From assembly GCF_016767715.1 (NCBI RefSeq), contig NZ_CP050145.1, positions 3,472,001 to 3,536,000 of the forward strand: a DNA stretch of 64,000 nt, given 5' to 3'. The position numbers were made by a program, and so were the translations under genes. Position 1 is the stretch's first letter, and every line of letters begins with the position of its first letter. The stretch comes from Mycobacteroides chelonae (GTDB taxonomy: Bacteria > Actinomycetota > Actinomycetes > Mycobacteriales > Mycobacteriaceae). Under the pieces are notes generated by a model. That model ran no database searches. It was not told the origin of the DNA and saw nothing but the letters and a program-made list of their open reading frames with translations. Positions 17,448 through 26,115 of the stretch are shown here, piece after piece.

Positions 17448-18229
17448 GGCGATTCGCGTTTCGGGGGACGCGGCAGGATAAATGAGACCCGGCGTTGGTA
17501 GTCAGCGAATCCGGGCCGCCCGGCCATTGCCTTCTCGGTGCGGCGACCTCCGGTGGCGTAGACCAGGAAGTAGGTCATCAGCACCGGGTACGGCACCGTT
17601 GCCAACGATGGCCAGCCAGTGATGGTGACCAACCACAGCCCCCACCACACGCAGGCATCACCAAAATAGTTCGGGTGCCGAGTCCAGGCCCATAGGCCCT
17701 GCTCCATGATCTTGCCCTTGTTGGCCGGGTCCTGTTTGAAACGGCGCAGCTGAAAGTCACCCACCGCTTCGAAAAGCATTCCAAGCAGCCACAACCCGAT
17801 ACCGACGGCTACCACGGGACGCAGCGATTCAGGGGTTGGCCCTTCCACGGCTGAGCGTTGGATGGGTAGGGATACCAACCAGGTGGCAGCGGCCTGGATG
17901 ACGAAGATCTTGCGCAGCACATGCGGCACCGAGAAGTCGCCACCAAGCAGGTCGCGGTACCGCGGATCTTCGCCTTTCCCAGCCGACTTCACCCACATGT
18001 GCCACGAGAGCCGGGCACCCCATATACCGACGAGCGCGAGCAGCAGAACCTGGCGCTGCCGATCACCGTCACCGAACGCGGTACACACCACGGCAACTGC
18101 GATGAACCCTAGGCCCCACGCGACGTCGACCACGTTGTAGCGGCCTATGCGGTAGCCGATCAGGAAAGTGACACTGTGCACGGCCACCACAGCGCACAGC
18201 GAGCACACCATCACGGTGAAGAAGTTCAT
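17444..18229 (-). CDS. DUF1295 membrane protein (steroid-reductase-like fold)
   Basis: A 261-residue multi-pass membrane protein of the DUF1295 family, the counterpart of M. tuberculosis Rv0446c. It ends with the hallmarks of isoprenylcysteine methyltransferase or 5-alpha-steroid reductase-like enzymes: GLWAWTRHPNYFGDACVWWGLWL and EKAMAGRPGFADYQRRVSFILP. Such proteins reduce or methylate lipid substrates with NADPH or SAM bound near this end. The ATG overlaps the upstream stop by 4 nt; the longer frame upstream is ignored. Next to a lipid methyltransferase and a flavoprotein, it probably modifies the same acyl chains. Function unproven. Confidence 0.85.
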   Translation of the reverse strand: MNFFTVMVCSLCAVVAVHSVTFLIGYRIGRYNVVDVAWGLGFIAVAVVCTAFGDGDRQRQVLLLALVGIWGARLSWHMWVKSAGKGEDPRYRDLLGGDFSVPHVLRKIFVIQAAATWLVSLPIQRSAVEGPTPESLRPVVAVGIGLWLLGMLFEAVGDFQLRRFKQDPANKGKIMEQGLWAWTRHPNYFGDACVWWGLWLVTITGWPSLATVPYPVLMTYFLVYATGGRRTEKAMAGRPGFADYQRRVSFILPRPPKRESP

Positions 18230-19500
18230 TGTTGACCTCGCTGGAAAATCCATTGGTGGACATCGAGATATCCGGATCGGAACCCGGCCTCCGAATACGC
18301 CAGATACAGCTGCCACATACGGTAGAAGGCGTCGTCGAATCCAAGCGCCAGCACGCTCGCGCGCCGGGCCGCGAGCTGCTTACTCCATAGCCGCAGTGTT
18401 TCGGCGTAGTGCGGCCGCAGGGACATTGTCTCGATGGTCCGCAAATGCGTGGTATCCGTGGTTGTTTCGGCGATTGCCCGTACCGAGGGAAGCAGACCGC
18501 CAGGGAAAATGTACTTCTGTATCCAGGTATGGGTGTTGCGGCTGGCCAGCATCCGCTCATGGGGCATGGTGATGGCCTGAAGGGCCAGTCGGCCTCCTGG
18601 TTTGAGCAAACGGTCGATGGTTTGGAAATACGTTGTCCAGAAATCGAATCCGACCGCTTCGAGCATCTCCACCGACACGATAGCGTCGTATTGGCCCTGA
18701 ACGTCTCGATAGTCGCGCAGCTCTATCTGCACTCGGTCAGACAGACCGGCAGCCCGTACCCGCTGCAGAGCCAGTTCCCGTTGCTCGCTCGACAAGGTGA
18801 CCGACCGTACGTGCGCACCGCGAGCGGCGGCCGATAAACACAATTGCCCCCACCCGGTACCGATCTCCAGAACCCTGGTGCCGGGGCCTACCTGTGCGTG
18901 GTCCAGCAAGCGATCGATCTTGCGGTGTTGGGCATCCGCCAGCATCGCTGCTGAGCCAGGGATGTGGTCGAACAGCGCACTCGAGTAGGTCAGCGTCTCG
19001 TCCAGGAAAAGCGAGAAGAAGTCGTTCGACAGGTCATAGTGATGCGCAACATTGCGATGGGCCTGTGGTGGCTCGTTGCGCTGAGTCCGTGGAGCGCGCG
19101 GCACGGTGAGATGCCGGAAGCGTTGCAAGCTAGGGGGAATCAACTCCCCCATTGATGCTGCCCATGGGGTGAGAAAGCCGGGCAGATCGTCGCAGTCCCA
19201 GTCTCCAGCCATGTACGCCTCGCCGAATCCGATCAAGCCGGATCGACCCAGACGTCGTGCCAGTGCCGTCGGCTGCCGAACTCTCATGGTGGGCAGGGAC
19301 GTATCTGCTGCTCCCACAACGGACCCGTCCGGGTACATCACCCGCACCGGGAGCCGCGCGGCCGCACGGCGCAGCAGCTTGTCGGCTACTACCGCCCGTG
19401 CCACTGCCAGCGGCCCGGAAGGAACCGGCGCGATATCCAGTCGGCGATGCGCCCCGATATCACGCGCATCGGTAGTGGTGCTGTCGAGATGACCGTTCAC
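18226..19500 (-). CDS. ufaA1: Cyclopropane-fatty-acid synthase-like methyltransferase (UfaA1-like)
   Basis: A 424-residue SAM-dependent lipid methyltransferase, length close to M. tuberculosis UfaA1 (Rv0447c). It has the long N-terminal domain of CFA synthases, then YDLSNDFFSLFLDETLTYSSALF, the SAM motif VLEIGTGWGQLCLSAAARG, and SVEMLEAVGFDFWTTYF with the active-site region. The GTG at 19500 overlaps the DUF1365 stop by 4 nt. In proteobacteria this protein trio (CFA-like, DUF1365, FAD amine oxidase) travels with photolyase and an ECF sigma factor, and is tied to protection against singlet oxygen and to furan or branched fatty acids. The same product is a hypothesis here. Confidence 0.9.
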   Translation of the reverse strand: MNGHLDSTTTDARDIGAHRRLDIAPVPSGPLAVARAVVADKLLRRAAARLPVRVMYPDGSVVGAADTSLPTMRVRQPTALARRLGRSGLIGFGEAYMAGDWDCDDLPGFLTPWAASMGELIPPSLQRFRHLTVPRAPRTQRNEPPQAHRNVAHHYDLSNDFFSLFLDETLTYSSALFDHIPGSAAMLADAQHRKIDRLLDHAQVGPGTRVLEIGTGWGQLCLSAAARGAHVRSVTLSSEQRELALQRVRAAGLSDRVQIELRDYRDVQGQYDAIVSVEMLEAVGFDFWTTYFQTIDRLLKPGGRLALQAITMPHERMLASRNTHTWIQKYIFPGGLLPSVRAIAETTTDTTHLRTIETMSLRPHYAETLRLWSKQLAARRASVLALGFDDAFYRMWQLYLAYSEAGFRSGYLDVHQWIFQRGQQ

Positions 19501-20234
19501 GCTATCCTTTCCCTCTCGCGTGTAGGTGTGCGCTCTACCACCGGTAGCCCTTTCAGCCACAGCCTGATCCCTTCTTTACGGATGGCCACCGCACCCATCA
19601 GTGGGGCCAGGGGCGCGACGGCCTGCAACCACAACAGTTCACCGACCCGGGCCCGGCGCCGGGTGCCGCGCACCGCGGCGAAGAACGGCAGATGTCCGCC
19701 TCGCTGCAACCAGATACTGATGTTCAATGTCTCGCCGGGGCGAGTGGCTCGAACTTGGTATTGTCCGTCGACACCGTTGAATGGCGACACGTAAAGCTGT
19801 TTGTCCACTGTGGAATCGGCGGTCGGGGGCAGCAGGTATGCGTGCCGTCCGCCATAGGTGTTGTGGACCTCGGCAATGATGTGGACGAGATTGCCGTGGC
19901 GATCATGGCACCAGTACAAGCTGAGTGGGTTGAAGACGTGACCCAACACCCGTGCCTGCAGCAGCGCGGTGACCGTACCGCCGCCCAGTTCTACCCCGTG
20001 CACAGCCAAGAATCGATCCACGCGTTGGCGCAGCGTGTCGTCAACATCCCCCCGGAAATGGTCCCGTGCTTGGAAATTGGCGAAGGCGCGCAGACCGAAG
20101 GGCAGGCGCGGCGGCTTGTCGATATCGATGTACCAGCAGTAGCCGCGATAGGCGAACCGGTGTGTCACCGGCGAACGCCGCACATGGATGATCCGGGTGC
20201 GGTACAGGCAGGGAACCGCCGTCGCCGAACTCAT
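19497..20234 (-). CDS. DUF1365 family protein
   Basis: A 245-residue DUF1365 protein, counterpart of Rv0448c. Family features are LYRTRIIHVRRSPVTHRFAYRGYCWYIDIDK at the start, LGHVFNPLSLYWCHDRHGNL in the middle and KQLYVSPFNGVDGQYQVRATRPG further on. The biochemical role is unknown. It is almost always beside the FAD amine oxidase-like and CFA-like proteins, so it is probably a partner in one lipid modification. It overlaps both neighbours by 4 nt (ATGA and GTGA). Confidence 0.9.
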   Translation of the reverse strand: MSSATAVPCLYRTRIIHVRRSPVTHRFAYRGYCWYIDIDKPPRLPFGLRAFANFQARDHFRGDVDDTLRQRVDRFLAVHGVELGGGTVTALLQARVLGHVFNPLSLYWCHDRHGNLVHIIAEVHNTYGGRHAYLLPPTADSTVDKQLYVSPFNGVDGQYQVRATRPGETLNISIWLQRGGHLPFFAAVRGTRRRARVGELLWLQAVAPLAPLMGAVAIRKEGIRLWLKGLPVVERTPTRERERIA

Positions 20235-21553
20235 CGTGCTCCCACGCGATGCTCGCGCTTGGTGGCCACGCCGACCGGCCAGTCCCGACCCAATGCTTGT
20301 GCGGCACGTAGCCCCGATGCGGCACCGTCCTCATGAAATCCCCATCCGTGGTACGCACCGGCGAACGCGATACGGCCATCGTTGAGACTTGACAATCTGC
20401 GTTGGGCAGCAACAGATTGCGGCGTATAGACCGGGTGCTGGTAGGTCATTTCGGCAAGCACCGCCCCGGGGTCTACCAGATGCTCGCCGCCGAGGGTGAC
20501 CAGAAACCTGCACGGACCGGGCAGTCTCATCAACCGGGTGATGTCATACGTCACCACGACGCCCTGGCCGCCTTGGCCGCACAGGTAGTTCCACGACGCA
20601 CGGGCACGGGGATGTCGCGGCAACAGTGACTCGTCGGTATGTAGTTGCGCGGAATTGCTCACGTAACCAATGGCTCTCAGCACCTCGCGCTCGGTGGCGG
20701 TCGACTGCGCCAGCAGGGCCAGCGCCTGATCGGGATGCGTCGCGATCACGGCGGCATCGAACACCTTCGGCGGCTGCCCCGCAGCTGTCACCACAACGCC
20801 CGCGGGAATCCGTCTGACCTGGGTGACAGGGGAATCGGTGAATGCCTCGTGTAGGCCGCGCACCACAGCGTCGACGTACGTGCGCGAGCCCCCTACCACT
20901 GTTTTCCACTGCGGCGACCCGAATACCGACAGCATGCCGTGATGGTCCAGGAACCTGAACAGGTACTGCGCCGGATACGCCATGGCCTGCCCGGGCGGGC
21001 ACGACCACACGGCGGCCACCAGTGGTGTCAGGAAGCGGCCGAGGAAAAACTGTGAGAAACCCCGCTGCCGAACAAAATCCCCGAGACTCAGGGCGTTGTC
21101 GTCCGTATCGGGGGCAGCGAGCAATCGGCGGGCGTGGCGATGAAACCGCTTGACCTCTGCCAGCATCCATAGATAGCGAGGGTTCGCTGTCGCGGGCGAA
21201 GCAAAGAGGCCGCGCACGCCCCTTGCGCCCGCGTATTCCAGCCCAGTGCTGTCATCACGCACCGACATCGACATATCCGTGTCAGAGGTGGCGATACCGA
21301 GTTCGTCGAACAATCGGCACAGTGTGGGGTAGGTGCGGTCGTTGTGCACCAAGAACGCGGTGTCGAGCGCGGTCGGGGTGCCTTGGCCTGCATCGACGAA
21401 CTGGGTGTGGGCATGTCCCCCGAAACGCCCATCGGCCTCGTACAACGAGACCCGGTCGTAGGCAGAAAGCACGTGAGCTGCGGTTAGTCCGGCCACACCA
21501 CTACCGATGACGGCGACGGACCGTGCCCCGTCGGGGCCAGATATTGCACTCAC
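20231..21553 (-). CDS. FAD-dependent amine-oxidase-like protein
   Basis: A 440-residue flavoprotein of the NAD(P)/FAD amine oxidase-desaturase fold, counterpart of Rv0449c. The FAD motif VAVIGSGVAGLTAAHVLS starts near residue 13, then RFGGHAHTQFVD and DTAFLVHNDRTYPTL. The C-terminal motif is GRIAFAGAYHGWGFHEDGAASGLRAAQAL. The GTG at 21553 is chosen because a CCGAAT -10 element ends 7 nt before it, giving a leaderless start. It is the first gene of the sigK operon. Relatives in proteobacteria oxidise methylated fatty acyl chains, so a role in making modified membrane lipids is plausible. Confidence 0.9.
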   Translation of the reverse strand: MSAISGPDGARSVAVIGSGVAGLTAAHVLSAYDRVSLYEADGRFGGHAHTQFVDAGQGTPTALDTAFLVHNDRTYPTLCRLFDELGIATSDTDMSMSVRDDSTGLEYAGARGVRGLFASPATANPRYLWMLAEVKRFHRHARRLLAAPDTDDNALSLGDFVRQRGFSQFFLGRFLTPLVAAVWSCPPGQAMAYPAQYLFRFLDHHGMLSVFGSPQWKTVVGGSRTYVDAVVRGLHEAFTDSPVTQVRRIPAGVVVTAAGQPPKVFDAAVIATHPDQALALLAQSTATEREVLRAIGYVSNSAQLHTDESLLPRHPRARASWNYLCGQGGQGVVVTYDITRLMRLPGPCRFLVTLGGEHLVDPGAVLAEMTYQHPVYTPQSVAAQRRLSSLNDGRIAFAGAYHGWGFHEDGAASGLRAAQALGRDWPVGVATKREHRVGAR

Positions 21554-21560
21554 ACCCCGT

Positions 21561-21587
21561 ATTCGGAGTAAACCTGCCCGCGGATGG
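21561..21587 (-). promoter_or_regulatory. Putative SigK promoter of the sigK operon
   Basis: On the reverse strand, CCATCC (21587-21582) and CCGAAT (21566-21561) are separated by 15 nt. The -10 ends 7 nt before the GTG at 21553. CCATCC...CCGAAT is the SigK consensus I recall from M. tuberculosis, where the spacer is given as a little longer. An identical arrangement lies on the other strand about 100 nt away. Confidence 0.78.
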
Positions 21588-21642
21588 GTATTGCGTCTAT
21601 GAGCGGCGCCACAGCCCGAGCTCAAATTTTTAGGTAACCGAC

Positions 21643-21669
21643 CCATCCGGATGGCGTTTAGCACCGAAT
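21643..21669 (+). promoter_or_regulatory. Putative SigK promoter of the photolyase operon
   Basis: CCATCC (21643-21648) and CCGAAT (21664-21669), again 15 nt apart, face the methyltransferase-SOUL-TIGR01777-photolyase operon. The start codon at 21778 follows about 100 nt later, behind a GGAAAGG ribosome site. The mirrored pair indicates that SigK drives both arms. Confidence 0.78.
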
Positions 21670-21777
21670 GACCCCAGAGCTGCACATACATGCCCGGTGC
21701 AGCAGCGCCCGTACACCCGCAGAAGAAAGACCGGCAGGTAGACGTTCCCCGCACCGCCTAGGAAAGGTTTTGCCCAG

Positions 21778-22671
21778 ATGTCAGACTCACCGCGACTGCG
21801 CCCGCATTTCGCCGATGTTCAGGCCCACTACGACCTATCGGATGACTTTTTCCGTCTTTTTCTCGACCCGACCCAGACATATAGCTGTGCTTACTTCGAA
21901 CGCGACGATATGACTCTCCAGGAGGCTCAGATCGCCAAGATCGACCTGGCGTTGGGCAAGCTGCATCTGGAGCCCGGGATGACGCTGCTGGACGTGGGGT
22001 GCGGTTGGGGTGCCACCCTCAATCGCGCATTGGAAAAGTACGACGTCAACGTCATCGGTTTGACTCTGAGCAAGAATCAGAAGGCGCACGTCGAGAAGCT
22101 TTTGGCGGCGTCCTCGAGCACCCGGTCAAAGAGCGTCCAGCTGCACGGGTGGGAAGAGTTCGACGGCAAGGTCGATCGGATCGTGTCGATCGGCGCGTTC
22201 GAACATTTCGGCTTTGACCGCTACGACGACTTTTTCAGGTTCGCCTACAACGCGCTGCCTGACGACGGTGTCATGCTGCTGCACACCATCACCGGGCTGC
22301 ACCCCAACGAGATCATCGCCAAGGGCCTGCCGCTGAGCTTCGAGCTGGCGCGTTTCATCAAATTCATGGTCACCGAGATCTTCCCCGGCGGGCGATTACC
22401 CTCCATCGAGATGGTGCGAGAGCATGCCGAGCGGGCGGGCTTCACCTGCACGCGAGTTCACCAACTGCAGCAGCATTACGCCAAGACCCTGGACCTATGG
22501 GCGGCAGCACTCGAGGAACACAAGGATGAGGCCATCGCCATTCAGGACGAGGTTGTGTACGAGCGTTACATGAAGTACCTCACCGGATGTGCGAACTACT
22601 TTCGCATCGGCTACATCGACGTCGCCCAATTCACCCTCCCGAAGCTGCACATCCCGTATCTCGAGAAGTAG
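21778..22671 (+). CDS. Cyclopropane/mycolate-type SAM methyltransferase
   Basis: A 297-residue methyltransferase with the size and motifs of the mycolic acid methyltransferases (CmaA, PcaA, UmaA, MmaA). These are YDLSDDFFRLFLDPTQTYSCAYFERDDMTLQEAQIAKIDLAL, SAM motif LLDVGCGWGATLNRALEKY, and SIGAFEHFGFDRYDDFF. It lacks the N-terminal extension of the other CFA-like protein in this locus, so the two are not a recent duplication. It is first in a four-gene operon behind a SigK-like promoter. The exact member cannot be told by eye. A role on fatty acids of the photo-oxidative response is as likely as on mycolates. Confidence 0.9.
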   Translation: MSDSPRLRPHFADVQAHYDLSDDFFRLFLDPTQTYSCAYFERDDMTLQEAQIAKIDLALGKLHLEPGMTLLDVGCGWGATLNRALEKYDVNVIGLTLSKNQKAHVEKLLAASSSTRSKSVQLHGWEEFDGKVDRIVSIGAFEHFGFDRYDDFFRFAYNALPDDGVMLLHTITGLHPNEIIAKGLPLSFELARFIKFMVTEIFPGGRLPSIEMVREHAERAGFTCTRVHQLQQHYAKTLDLWAAALEEHKDEAIAIQDEVVYERYMKYLTGCANYFRIGYIDVAQFTLPKLHIPYLEK

Positions 22672-22694
22672 CGCTTGTCGAAAGGAGCAAGAAA

Positions 22695-23342
22695 TTGAGT
22701 GCCATCGTGCCGCTGTGGACTCTGGGGGCCGAACTACTCAAGGCTGCGGGCAATATCGTCGAAATCCGTTCGGGGACCGAAGAACCGCAATACTCGTCAC
22801 GGCCACTGACTGCTTCGGTCCAGATCAGGCAGTACAGCAGCCGAGTCGCGGCAGAAACCACCGTCTTGGCCGACGACGACCGGGCACGCAGCGAGGGTTT
22901 TCGCCGCCTTGCGGGTTACATTTTCGGCAAGAACCAACGGCAGGCCAAGATCTCGATGACCGCACCGGTAGCCCAACAAAGCGACACCATCGCCATGACG
23001 GCTCCGGTAAGCCAATTGTCAAGTCCTACTGGTGGTTCAATAATCCGGTTTTACATGCCGGCGAAATGGACGCTGGCAAGCCTGCCCACTCCCGGCGACG
23101 AGAGCATTCGGCTCACCGAAGTGCCGGCCGAGACGCTCGCGGTGCTGCGCTTCAGCGGCGACCGATCGGCGGCCGCCGTCGCCAAACGAACCGACGAGTT
23201 GCTTAATACCCTGCGCGACAGCAACATAAAGACCTCGGGCGATCCGCAAGCCTGGTTCTACGACCCGCCGTGGACACTCTCGTGCGCTCGACGCAACGAG
23301 ATCGCAGTTCCCATCCACGCGCAAGGTGACGACACCTTCTGA
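22695..23342 (+). CDS. SOUL haem-binding family protein
   Basis: A 215-residue protein of the SOUL/HBP family, which binds haem or related tetrapyrroles. Family stretches are QIRQYSSRVAAETTV, AGYIFGKNQRQAKISMTAPVAQ with the repeated ISMTAPV and IAMTAPV motifs, IIRFYMPAKW, and DPQAWFYDPPWT near the end. The start is probably the TTG at 22695, since AAAGGAG lies 7 nt before it; the open frame continues upstream into the methyltransferase gene in another frame. Free porphyrin makes singlet oxygen in light, so a tetrapyrrole-binding protein beside photolyase makes sense as protection. Confidence 0.85.
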   Translation: MSAIVPLWTLGAELLKAAGNIVEIRSGTEEPQYSSRPLTASVQIRQYSSRVAAETTVLADDDRARSEGFRRLAGYIFGKNQRQAKISMTAPVAQQSDTIAMTAPVSQLSSPTGGSIIRFYMPAKWTLASLPTPGDESIRLTEVPAETLAVLRFSGDRSAAAVAKRTDELLNTLRDSNIKTSGDPQAWFYDPPWTLSCARRNEIAVPIHAQGDDTF

Positions 23343-23392
23343 GGGACAACGCAGAGGACGGTGGAACTAGACTTCCCGATGATCGGAGACTT

Positions 23393-24751
23393 ATGGGTAT
23401 CAGTGGTTCGGTGATTGTCGACGCGCCCGTCAAAGACGTGTTCGCCTGGCATTCCAGGCCGGGCGCCTTCAATCGCTTGGCGGCGCCGTGGGCGCCGGTC
23501 GAGTTGCGTACCGAGGCGGCCTCGCTGCGCGACGGGACTGCGGTCCTGGATTTACCGGGAGGCTTGCGCTGGATCGCCCGGCACGATCGGGAAGCGTTCC
23601 TGCCCGGCCGACGATTCGTCGACGAGGCGGTCGCGACGGGACTGCGGTCGGCGGTCAGTGGTGCATTGCCCTGGCGGCACATTCACGAGTTCGAGCCCGT
23701 CGGCGATAGCAGCACTCGGGTACGCGACACAATCGAGACTCCCATTCCGGGACGGCTTCTCGCCGATCTCATCGCATACCGGCACCGGCAACTCACCTGG
23801 GATCTGGCGGCACATCGGAGGGCCGCCGACCACGGAATGAATGCCTCGACAGTGGCCATCACCGGGGCATCAGGCCTGGTCGGCACCGCACTTACCGCGT
23901 TCCTCAGCACCGGTGGACACCGCGTGATTCGCCTGGTCCGCGGAGAGCCGAAGAGTCCTACGGAGCGAAATTGGGAGCCAGATAATCCAGATCCGGCCGC
24001 GTTGGAAGGCGTTGATGCCGTTATGCATCTGGCGGGTGCCACCATCGCGGGACGCTTCACCCCGCGACATAAGGAACTGATCGCCTCAAGCCGAATCGAG
24101 CCCACTCGCCTACTTTCCCGAGCCGCCGCATCCGCAGGTGTCGGCACCTTCGTCTGCGCCTCAGCAGTCGGGTACTACGGGAAGAACCGAGACGATGAAA
24201 CACTCACCGAGACAAGTCCTCCCCCGCCGACGGCAGACTTTCTTTCCAACGTGGTGGCTCGTTGGGAGCAGGCAGCGTTAGCCGGCGAGGGTGCCGAGAC
24301 CCGCGTTGTCACCGTCCGCACCGGCATCGTTCAGTCACCACGCGGCGGAACGCTCAAGCTCCTGCTCCCGCTTTTCCGGGCCGGTCTGGGCGGGCGCCTG
24401 GGCTCCGGCACCCAGTGGTTGCCCTGGATCGGTATCGACGACTTGGTGGACATCTATCACCGGTGTCTGTGGGACCTTTCACTATCGGGTCCCGTTAACG
24501 CCGTGGCCCCCGGCGTGGTTCGCAACGTCGACTACACACGCGCACTGGCCCAGGCAGTCCACCGCCCCGCACTCTTACCCGTGCCCGCCTTCGGCCCTGC
24601 ACTGCTGCTCGGACGCGAGGGTGCCGACGAGCTCGCGATGGCAAGTCAGCGTGTTTCTCCCGCAACGCTATTGGACCGTCAGCATGTTTTCCGGACTCCC
24701 AGTATCGGTCCCGCCCTGGGACATCTCTTGGGAAGTCATACCGGCTCGTGA
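23393..24751 (+). CDS. TIGR01777 epimerase with N-terminal SRPBCC domain
   Basis: A 452-residue two-domain protein. Residues 1-150 are an SRPBCC lipid-binding-like domain (start GISGSVIVDAPVKDVFAWHSRPGAFNRL). Residues 155-452 are a TIGR01777 extended SDR with TGASGLVGTALTAFL, AVMHLAGATIAG, CASAVGYYG and a C-terminal cap. Its reaction is unknown, but TIGR01777 genes recur in light-induced clusters with photolyase in other bacteria. The stop overlaps the photolyase start (GTGA), so both are translated together. Confidence 0.88.
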   Translation: MGISGSVIVDAPVKDVFAWHSRPGAFNRLAAPWAPVELRTEAASLRDGTAVLDLPGGLRWIARHDREAFLPGRRFVDEAVATGLRSAVSGALPWRHIHEFEPVGDSSTRVRDTIETPIPGRLLADLIAYRHRQLTWDLAAHRRAADHGMNASTVAITGASGLVGTALTAFLSTGGHRVIRLVRGEPKSPTERNWEPDNPDPAALEGVDAVMHLAGATIAGRFTPRHKELIASSRIEPTRLLSRAAASAGVGTFVCASAVGYYGKNRDDETLTETSPPPPTADFLSNVVARWEQAALAGEGAETRVVTVRTGIVQSPRGGTLKLLLPLFRAGLGGRLGSGTQWLPWIGIDDLVDIYHRCLWDLSLSGPVNAVAPGVVRNVDYTRALAQAVHRPALLPVPAFGPALLLGREGADELAMASQRVSPATLLDRQHVFRTPSIGPALGHLLGSHTGS

Positions 24752-26115
24752 CCGTTATCTGGTGGGCCCGCCGCGATTTGCGGTTGGCCGACAATCCCGC
24801 GCTCCAAGCTGCCGCCGCGAGCGGTGACGTACTTGCCCTCTTTGTGCTGGACCCGCAGTTGCTTCGCAGCGCAGCCCGCCCGCGGGATGCATGGCTTGCC
24901 GCCAACGTTCTTGACCTTGATCAACAACTCGATGGGCGGCTCTCCCTGTGTTCCGGTGCACCGGAACAGATCCTGGTAGAACTGGCGGAACGTTCCGGTG
25001 CGACTGAAGTGCACGTGGCCCGGGAGACGACCCCCTTCGGCAGGCGCCGGGATACGTCGGTATCGGCGGCGCTGGCCAAGATTGGTGTGGACTGGATCGA
25101 GACGGGCTCGCCCTACGCAGTGACGCCGGGCCGAATCACCAAATCAGACGGGTCTGCGTATCGGGTGTTCACCGCATTCGAGCGCGCCTGGCGCGAACAC
25201 CACTGGCCGCGCCCCGCCCAGCTGAAAACCAGTCCTTCCTGGGTTAAGCCTCCCAAGCCTGCACAATCAGGCCCCGCCAGGTCATTACTCACCGAAATCA
25301 GCCAAAGCTGCAGCATCACATTGCCTCCCGCGGGTGAGGGTGCGGCCCGCGCGCAGTGGGAACACTTCCTCACACGCGAGCTGACGGGCTACGCCGTAGG
25401 GCGTGACCGCGCCGACATGGACGCCACATCCAGGATCTCGCCCTACCTCAAAGTCGGGGCAATACACCCCCGCACGCTGCTTGCCGACCTGGCAGCCATC
25501 GCGGGCCAAGACGCCGCCAAGTTCATGTCGGAGCTTGCCTGGCGAGACTTCTATGCCGACGTGCTCTACCACCAACCGCACTCCGCGCGCGCCGACTTGA
25601 CCGATGCGCTAGCGCATTTGACCTATACCGAACCTGGCGAAGGCTTTACGGCCTGGCAACGCGGAGAAACCGGATACCCATTGGTGGATGCCGGCATGCG
25701 ACAACTACTTGCCGAAGGGTGGATGCATAACCGAGTACGGATGGTCACCGCAAGCTTCCTTACCAAGGATCTCCACATCTGGTGGCCACACGGAGCCAGG
25801 CACTTCATGAACCATCTCATCGATGCCGACAGCGCATCCAACACGCACGGCTGGCAATGGGTCGCAGGAACGGGCACCGATGCGGCGCCGTACTTCCGAG
25901 TCTTCAACCCCACGGCTCAGGCGCAAAAGTTCGACCCGAACGGCGAATACATCCGCAAGTACATCCCGGAACTACGGCACCTGCCCGGAGCCTCGGCTAT
26001 CACACCGTGGAAACACCCCGACGGTCATACGCGCGGGTACCCGGCACCCATCCTCGATCACGCAGAGGAAAGAAACATCGCTCTGCACCGGTACCGGTCC
26101 AGGCAAGACCACTAG
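24748..26115 (+). CDS. phr: Deoxyribodipyrimidine photolyase (CPD class I)
   Basis: A 455-residue DNA photolyase that uses blue light to split cyclobutane pyrimidine dimers. The N-terminal antenna domain starts with IWWARRDLRLADNPAL. The FAD-binding domain shows GYPLVDAGMRQLLAEGWMHNRVRM, LTKDLHIWWPHGARHFMNHLIDADSASN and HGWQWVAGTGTDAAPYFRVFNP, all canonical. It starts at a GTG overlapping the TIGR01777 stop. Its place in a putative SigK-driven operon suggests repair induced by photo-oxidative stress. As I recall, M. tuberculosis has no photolyase at its sigK locus. Confidence 0.95.
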   Translation: MTVIWWARRDLRLADNPALQAAAASGDVLALFVLDPQLLRSAARPRDAWLAANVLDLDQQLDGRLSLCSGAPEQILVELAERSGATEVHVARETTPFGRRRDTSVSAALAKIGVDWIETGSPYAVTPGRITKSDGSAYRVFTAFERAWREHHWPRPAQLKTSPSWVKPPKPAQSGPARSLLTEISQSCSITLPPAGEGAARAQWEHFLTRELTGYAVGRDRADMDATSRISPYLKVGAIHPRTLLADLAAIAGQDAAKFMSELAWRDFYADVLYHQPHSARADLTDALAHLTYTEPGEGFTAWQRGETGYPLVDAGMRQLLAEGWMHNRVRMVTASFLTKDLHIWWPHGARHFMNHLIDADSASNTHGWQWVAGTGTDAAPYFRVFNPTAQAQKFDPNGEYIRKYIPELRHLPGASAITPWKHPDGHTRGYPAPILDHAEERNIALHRYRSRQDH